This document shows, piece by piece, positions 60,771 to 64,000 of a stretch of DNA of 64,000 nt. The translations under genes were made by a program, and so were the position numbers. This DNA is from Synergistaceae bacterium (GTDB lineage: Bacteria; Synergistota; Synergistia; Synergistales; Aminobacteriaceae). Each line of letters starts with the position of its first letter. Position 1 is the first letter of the stretch. Under the pieces are notes generated by a model, which saw nothing but the letters and a program-made list of their open reading frames with translations, ran no database searches and was not told the origin of the DNA. The stretch lies in contig JAIRYN010000047.1 in the NCBI GenBank assembly GCA_031267575.1, positions 62,001 to 126,000 of the forward strand. Reading direction: 5' to 3'.

Positions 60771-61310
60771 CTACCAGCCGTTGCGATGGAACTTAGTTTC
60801 TTCCACGCCTTTGTGGGGAGCTTTGTGTTCCGTTCCATAGCCGACGAGGGCTATCGCCAAGATCCGAACTCCCTCCGGGATACGCAAAAGAGGCGGTACC
60901 GTGCCCTCTCTTTCGGGACGGTTGGCGATTTGCAGCCATACCCCTTCGAGTCCCAGAGCCCTCGCGGCGAGCAGAAGGTTTTCCATAACGCAGGAACCAT
61001 CTTCCATCCATGTGCCGTCGGTGAGTTTATGCTCTTTTTCGTAGTTTGCCACATCCACGCAGACAGCAAAAGCCAGAGGTGCTCCGGCTACCATTCGGGT
61101 GCGCTCGCTCGCCGCCCCAATCTTCGCCAGAAGCGTTTTGTCGTCGATCACCACCACATGACAGGGGCGGATGTTCATGGCGCTGGGGGCTGCGAAGGCA
61201 CACTCCAAAAGCGCCTCCACTTTCTCCGGCTCCACACTCCGAGACTCAAAAGCCCGAACGCTGCGTCGGCCCAAAATAATTCGGATTGTTTCGTTATCAG
61301 TCAATAACAT
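60771..61310 (-). CDS. Nitroreductase family protein
   Basis: The 179-residue protein begins ETIRIILGRRSVRAFESRSV and contains FAAPSAMNIRPCHVVVID, the FMN-binding entry of the family, and GLEGVWLQIANRPERE toward the end. A reductase for quinones, nitro compounds or related substrates is expected. ATG 61310 follows GAGGAG. It is 50 bp from the guaB gene and could be co-transcribed downstream of another unit. Confidence 0.87.
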   Translation of the reverse strand: MLLTDNETIRIILGRRSVRAFESRSVEPEKVEALLECAFAAPSAMNIRPCHVVVIDDKTLLAKIGAASERTRMVAGAPLAFAVCVDVANYEKEHKLTDGTWMEDGSCVMENLLLAARALGLEGVWLQIANRPEREGTVPPLLRIPEGVRILAIALVGYGTEHKAPHKGVEETKFHRNGW

Positions 61311-61360
61311 CTTGTTTTCTCCTCACATAAAATGATAAGCGAATAATTTATTTTATTATT

Positions 61361-62878
61361 TTAGTTATTTTTCAGAACAGTGCCGCTGTTGTCCTTCAGA
61401 TAGACGTCATGGGCTCCTCCTTCCAGGATGCTCAGAGATGACACCAAGGTGATCCTGGCTTTTTCCTGAAACTCTGACAAGGTCAAAGCGCCGCAGTTGC
61501 ACATCGTGGCCCGGATCTTGCGCAATGTGACGGAGAGGTTGTCGTGGAGATTTCCGGCGTAAGGGACGTAGGAATCCACGCCCTCCTCGAAGGAAAGTTC
61601 GCCAGTCGTTTCCCCTAAATCGTACCTCTGCCAGTTCCGCGCCCGAAGCGAACCCTCACCCCAATACTCCTTCATGTAATTGCCCCCCACAATGGCCTTG
61701 TTGCCGGGACTCTCGTCGAACCGGGCAAAGTACCGACCCAACATGCAAAAATTGCCTCCCATCGCCAAAGCCAAAGCCATGTGGTAGTCGTGCACGATTC
61801 CCCCATCAGAGCAGATGGGAATGTAGACCCCCGTCTTCTCGAAATACTCATCTCGCGCCGCGGCCACATCGATGACCGCCGTGGCCTGACCCCTTCCGAT
61901 TCCCTTTGTTTCCCGCGTGATGCAGATGGAACCTCCCCCGATGCCGATTTTGACGAAATCGGCTCCAGCCTCGGCCAAGAAAAAAAACCCTTCGCGATCC
62001 ACGACATTACCCGCGCCTACCTTGACTGCGTCGCCATAAACAGCGCGGATGTGCTGGAGCGCCATCTTCTGCCACTCAGTAAACCCCTCCGAGGAGTCGA
62101 TGCAGAGCACGTCCGTCCCGGCTTCAATCAGTGCCGGCACCCGCTCTCGATAATCCCGCGTGTTGATCCCCGCACCTACCATGTAACGCTTGGACGCGTC
62201 CGTGAGTTCCAGCAGGTTTTCCTTGTTGGAGGTGTAGTCCTTTCGGAAGACGAAAGCGACCAGGTGGCCCGTGGCGCTCAAGATGGGCAGAGTATTCAAC
62301 TTATGGGTCCATATGATGTTGTTGGCCTCCTTCAAAGACGTGCCTTCTGGGGCGTACACGATCTTGTCGATGGAGGTCATAAAAGTGTCGATACGCGTGT
62401 CCTTGTCCATGCGGGTGACGCGATAGTCCCGGCCCGTCACAATTCCGATCAGTTTCCCGTTTTGGGTTCCGTCGTCGGTGATGGCCATTGTAGAGTGTCC
62501 CGTTTTTGCCTTGAGCGTCAGAATATCGCTCAAAGTCTGATCCGGCCTCAGATTCGAGTCGCTGGTCACAAAACCCGCCTTGTAGTCCTTTACCCTCTTG
62601 ACCATGGCCGCCTGAGACTCCACGGGCTGGGAGGCGTAGATAAAAGAAAGACCTCCCTCCTTCGCCAGGGCAATGGCCATTTTGTCGTCTGAAACGGACT
62701 GCATCACAGCAGAAACCAGCGGGATATTCATGGACAGTGGCGCTTCCTCGCCTCGCCGAAATTTTACGATGGGTGTTTTTAAAGACGTGTTCGCCGGTAC
62801 ACACTGGGATGAAGAGTAACCGGGAACCAGTAAATATTCATTGAAAGTCCGCGAGGGTTCCGGGTAATAATGAGCCAT
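61361..62878 (-). CDS. guaB: Inosine-5'-monophosphate dehydrogenase
   Basis: The 505-residue protein has the catalytic loop [18 protein letters not shown] with the nucleophilic Cys, an inserted CBS-pair domain (about 105-225) with GRDYRVT and FRKDYTS, and the flap and C-terminal LKNN. It oxidises IMP to XMP in GMP synthesis. ATG 62878 has AAGGAG at 8 bases; the longer frame to 63394 overlaps galK and is a shadow. The segment just upstream has ACTCTTTAT repeats. Confidence 0.93.
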   Translation of the reverse strand: MAHYYPEPSRTFNEYLLVPGYSSSQCVPANTSLKTPIVKFRRGEEAPLSMNIPLVSAVMQSVSDDKMAIALAKEGGLSFIYASQPVESQAAMVKRVKDYKAGFVTSDSNLRPDQTLSDILTLKAKTGHSTMAITDDGTQNGKLIGIVTGRDYRVTRMDKDTRIDTFMTSIDKIVYAPEGTSLKEANNIIWTHKLNTLPILSATGHLVAFVFRKDYTSNKENLLELTDASKRYMVGAGINTRDYRERVPALIEAGTDVLCIDSSEGFTEWQKMALQHIRAVYGDAVKVGAGNVVDREGFFFLAEAGADFVKIGIGGGSICITRETKGIGRGQATAVIDVAAARDEYFEKTGVYIPICSDGGIVHDYHMALALAMGGNFCMLGRYFARFDESPGNKAIVGGNYMKEYWGEGSLRARNWQRYDLGETTGELSFEEGVDSYVPYAGNLHDNLSVTLRKIRATMCNCGALTLSEFQEKARITLVSSLSILEGGAHDVYLKDNSGTVLKNN

Positions 62879-62931
62879 ACCATTTTCTCCTTCAATTCCA
62901 TTTTTTACACTCTTTATACTCTTTATATTCT

Positions 62932-64000
62932 TTACACTCTTCTCACTTTTCCTCCGTCCGTGGCGCGGCACAGGGTAATGTGGGGAATTTTCCCCGTTCG
63001 TTTCTGGTACCTTTCCGCGACGTAGTCGGCGAAGTCCTCTGTTTCGGCGTAGAGCAACGCCACGGCGCTGCCTCCGAATCCGCCACCAGTCATGCGGGCT
63101 CCCAGGCAAGCGGGGTGTTCCCGAGCTAAGGCGCTGATGACATCCAGCTCGAAGCAGGAAATCTGAAAATCGTATTGAAGGCTGAAATGACTTTTGTTCA
63201 TGAGTTGGCCGAAAACAACGGCCTCTTTCTTTCTCAAAGCGACCGCCGCCTCCCGCACGCGCAGGTTTTCGGAGAAAATGTGACGGGCGCGGCGAAACAC
63301 CGTCTCCGGCATGTCCTTCTTGTGAGCGTCTAACGCCTCCTGGGTAGCGTCTCTTAGAAGCGGTACTCCCAAGATCCGACAGGCGGTCTCGCATTGTTCG
63401 CGCCGCTCGTTGTAAGCGGACGTCGGCAGCGAATGTCGGGTGTCCGTGTCCAGCAGCGCCACCACCGTGCTTTCCGGTAGATCGAACAACTCGTGTTCCA
63501 GAGAACGGCAGTCGATCAAAAGCGCCTTATCAGCCTGGCCCAAGGCGCATATCGTCTGGTCCATGATGCCACATTTCATACCGATCCACTCGTTTTCCGC
63601 GCGTTGCCCCAGTCGCGCTACCTCCAGCTTCGGCAGGTCGTAGCCTCCCAGCTCCGCGAAGGCCAGAATAGTCGTCACCTCCAGCGCGGCAGAGGAGGAA
63701 AGCCCCGCTCCCTGGGGAACATCGCCTGTGAGAAGGCCGTCAAACCCAGACAGCGAGAGGTTTTTTTGGCGTAGGGTCCAAGCGCAGCCTTTCACGTATT
63801 CGAACCAGGGAGACGAGTCTTTTTTTAGTTCATTTCGGAGGTCCCAGCTGCATTCCTCACCGTAGTCGGCGGAGTGGACGCGCACTACACCGTCGCTCCG
63901 GCCGCGCACCGCCATCCACAGAGCTCGGTCGATGGTCATGGGGAGCACGAACCCGCCGTTGTAGTCAGTGTGCTCGCCAATGAGATTCACGCGTCCCGGT
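62932..64000 (-). CDS. galK: Galactokinase, C-terminal 350 residues (start beyond the window)
   Basis: The frame is open at the right edge ([20 protein letters not shown] is the conserved N-terminal galactokinase signature). Further motifs are [10 protein letters not shown] (motif 2, ATP-binding) and [14 protein letters not shown] (motif 3). It phosphorylates galactose. The GTG at 63990 is an internal Val, not a start. With galE at 35087 it indicates galactose use. Confidence 0.93.
   Translation of the reverse strand, partial: PGRVNLIGEHTDYNGGFVLPMTIDRALWMAVRGRSDGVVRVHSADYGEECSWDLRNELKKDSSPWFEYVKGCAWTLRQKNLSLSGFDGLLTGDVPQGAGLSSSAALEVTTILAFAELGGYDLPKLEVARLGQRAENEWIGMKCGIMDQTICALGQADKALLIDCRSLEHELFDLPESTVVALLDTDTRHSLPTSAYNERREQCETACRILGVPLLRDATQEALDAHKKDMPETVFRRARHIFSENLRVREAAVALRKKEAVVFGQLMNKSHFSLQYDFQISCFELDVISALAREHPACLGARMTGGGFGGSAVALLYAETEDFADYVAERYQKRTGKIPHITLCRATDGGKVRRV

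Noticed and set aside
62879-63394. N-terminal extension of the IMP dehydrogenase frame
   Set aside because: It overlaps galK on the same strand, has no homology, and a good ribosome site precedes ATG 62878.
1-64000. tRNA or rRNA genes
   Set aside because: No cloverleaf with a T-loop signature or rRNA-like stretch could be recognised by eye. A covariance-model scan would settle it.

Overview
The window reads as a chromosomal segment of an anaerobic, flagellated, amino-acid- or purine-fermenting bacterium. My best guess is a Synergistota-like lineage, a low-to-moderate confidence impression from protein style and gene mix only; no rRNA, tRNA or other marker gene is visible. Several genes are visibly decayed (a transposase, a DUF1963 protein, a DppC-like permease, FlaG, an IS607 element). 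Short perfect tandem duplications of 10-23 bp are scattered through genes, promoters and gene junctions, which suggests a genome prone to replication slippage and under relaxed selection.

Layout. 1-5.5 kb: end of a superfamily II helicase, a nitroreductase, a broken transposase, and a MarR regulator overlapping a MATE exporter. 6.1-22.7 kb, all on the minus strand: a purine-degradation locus with bacterial microcompartment (BMC) shell genes, which is the centrepiece. 23-34 kb: pseudogenes, a CpxA/CpxR-like two-component pair, an enlarged FliD with a decayed FlaG, a coiled-coil nuclease-like protein, an HD hydrolase, a dCMP deaminase and a decayed IS607 element. 34-46 kb: BirA, GalE, HU, a secreted four-domain rhodanese preceded by a 21-bp repeat array, a sodium:solute symporter operon, a HutH-like protein lacking the MIO tripeptide, and a GntR regulator. 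46-64 kb: housekeeping genes (AddB-like nuclease, RNase HII, RbgA, LepB, MnmE, a CCA-transferase-like protein), an M20 amidohydrolase, a flavoredoxin, an AhpC/AhpF-type peroxide system with a Fur/PerR regulator, IMP dehydrogenase and the end of galactokinase.

The purine locus matches, step for step, the classical anaerobic pathway of purinolytic clostridia: xanthine, 4-ureido-5-imidazolecarboxylate, 4-amino-5-imidazolecarboxylate, 4-aminoimidazole, 4-imidazolone, formiminoglycine, then glycine plus formimino-tetrahydrofolate. Candidates are present for uptake (NCS2 permease), ring opening (dihydropyrimidinase-type amidohydrolase), ureido hydrolysis (isochorismatase-type cysteine hydrolase), decarboxylation (UbiD with its UbiX cofactor enzyme), deamination (adenine-deaminase family), imidazolone hydrolysis (cyclase/kynurenine-formamidase family), formimino transfer (FtcD N-domain) and cyclodeamination (FchA). 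A PucR-type regulator is also present. UbiX, UbiD, one BMC-H, a small unknown protein and a second BMC-H form an almost gap-free string, followed by an aminotransferase, a third BMC-H, a flavoprotein and a BMC-P vertex protein. There is no aldehyde dehydrogenase, alcohol dehydrogenase, PduL or BMC-T in the window. The shell therefore appears to serve a purine/aminoimidazole pathway instead of the usual aldehyde chemistry. Individual enzyme-to-step assignments are inference.

Five loci carry pieces of one short IS200/IS605-type element that keeps only its ends and the last codons of tnpB. A separate IS607 copy is degraded. No CRISPR array or tRNA was recognised.
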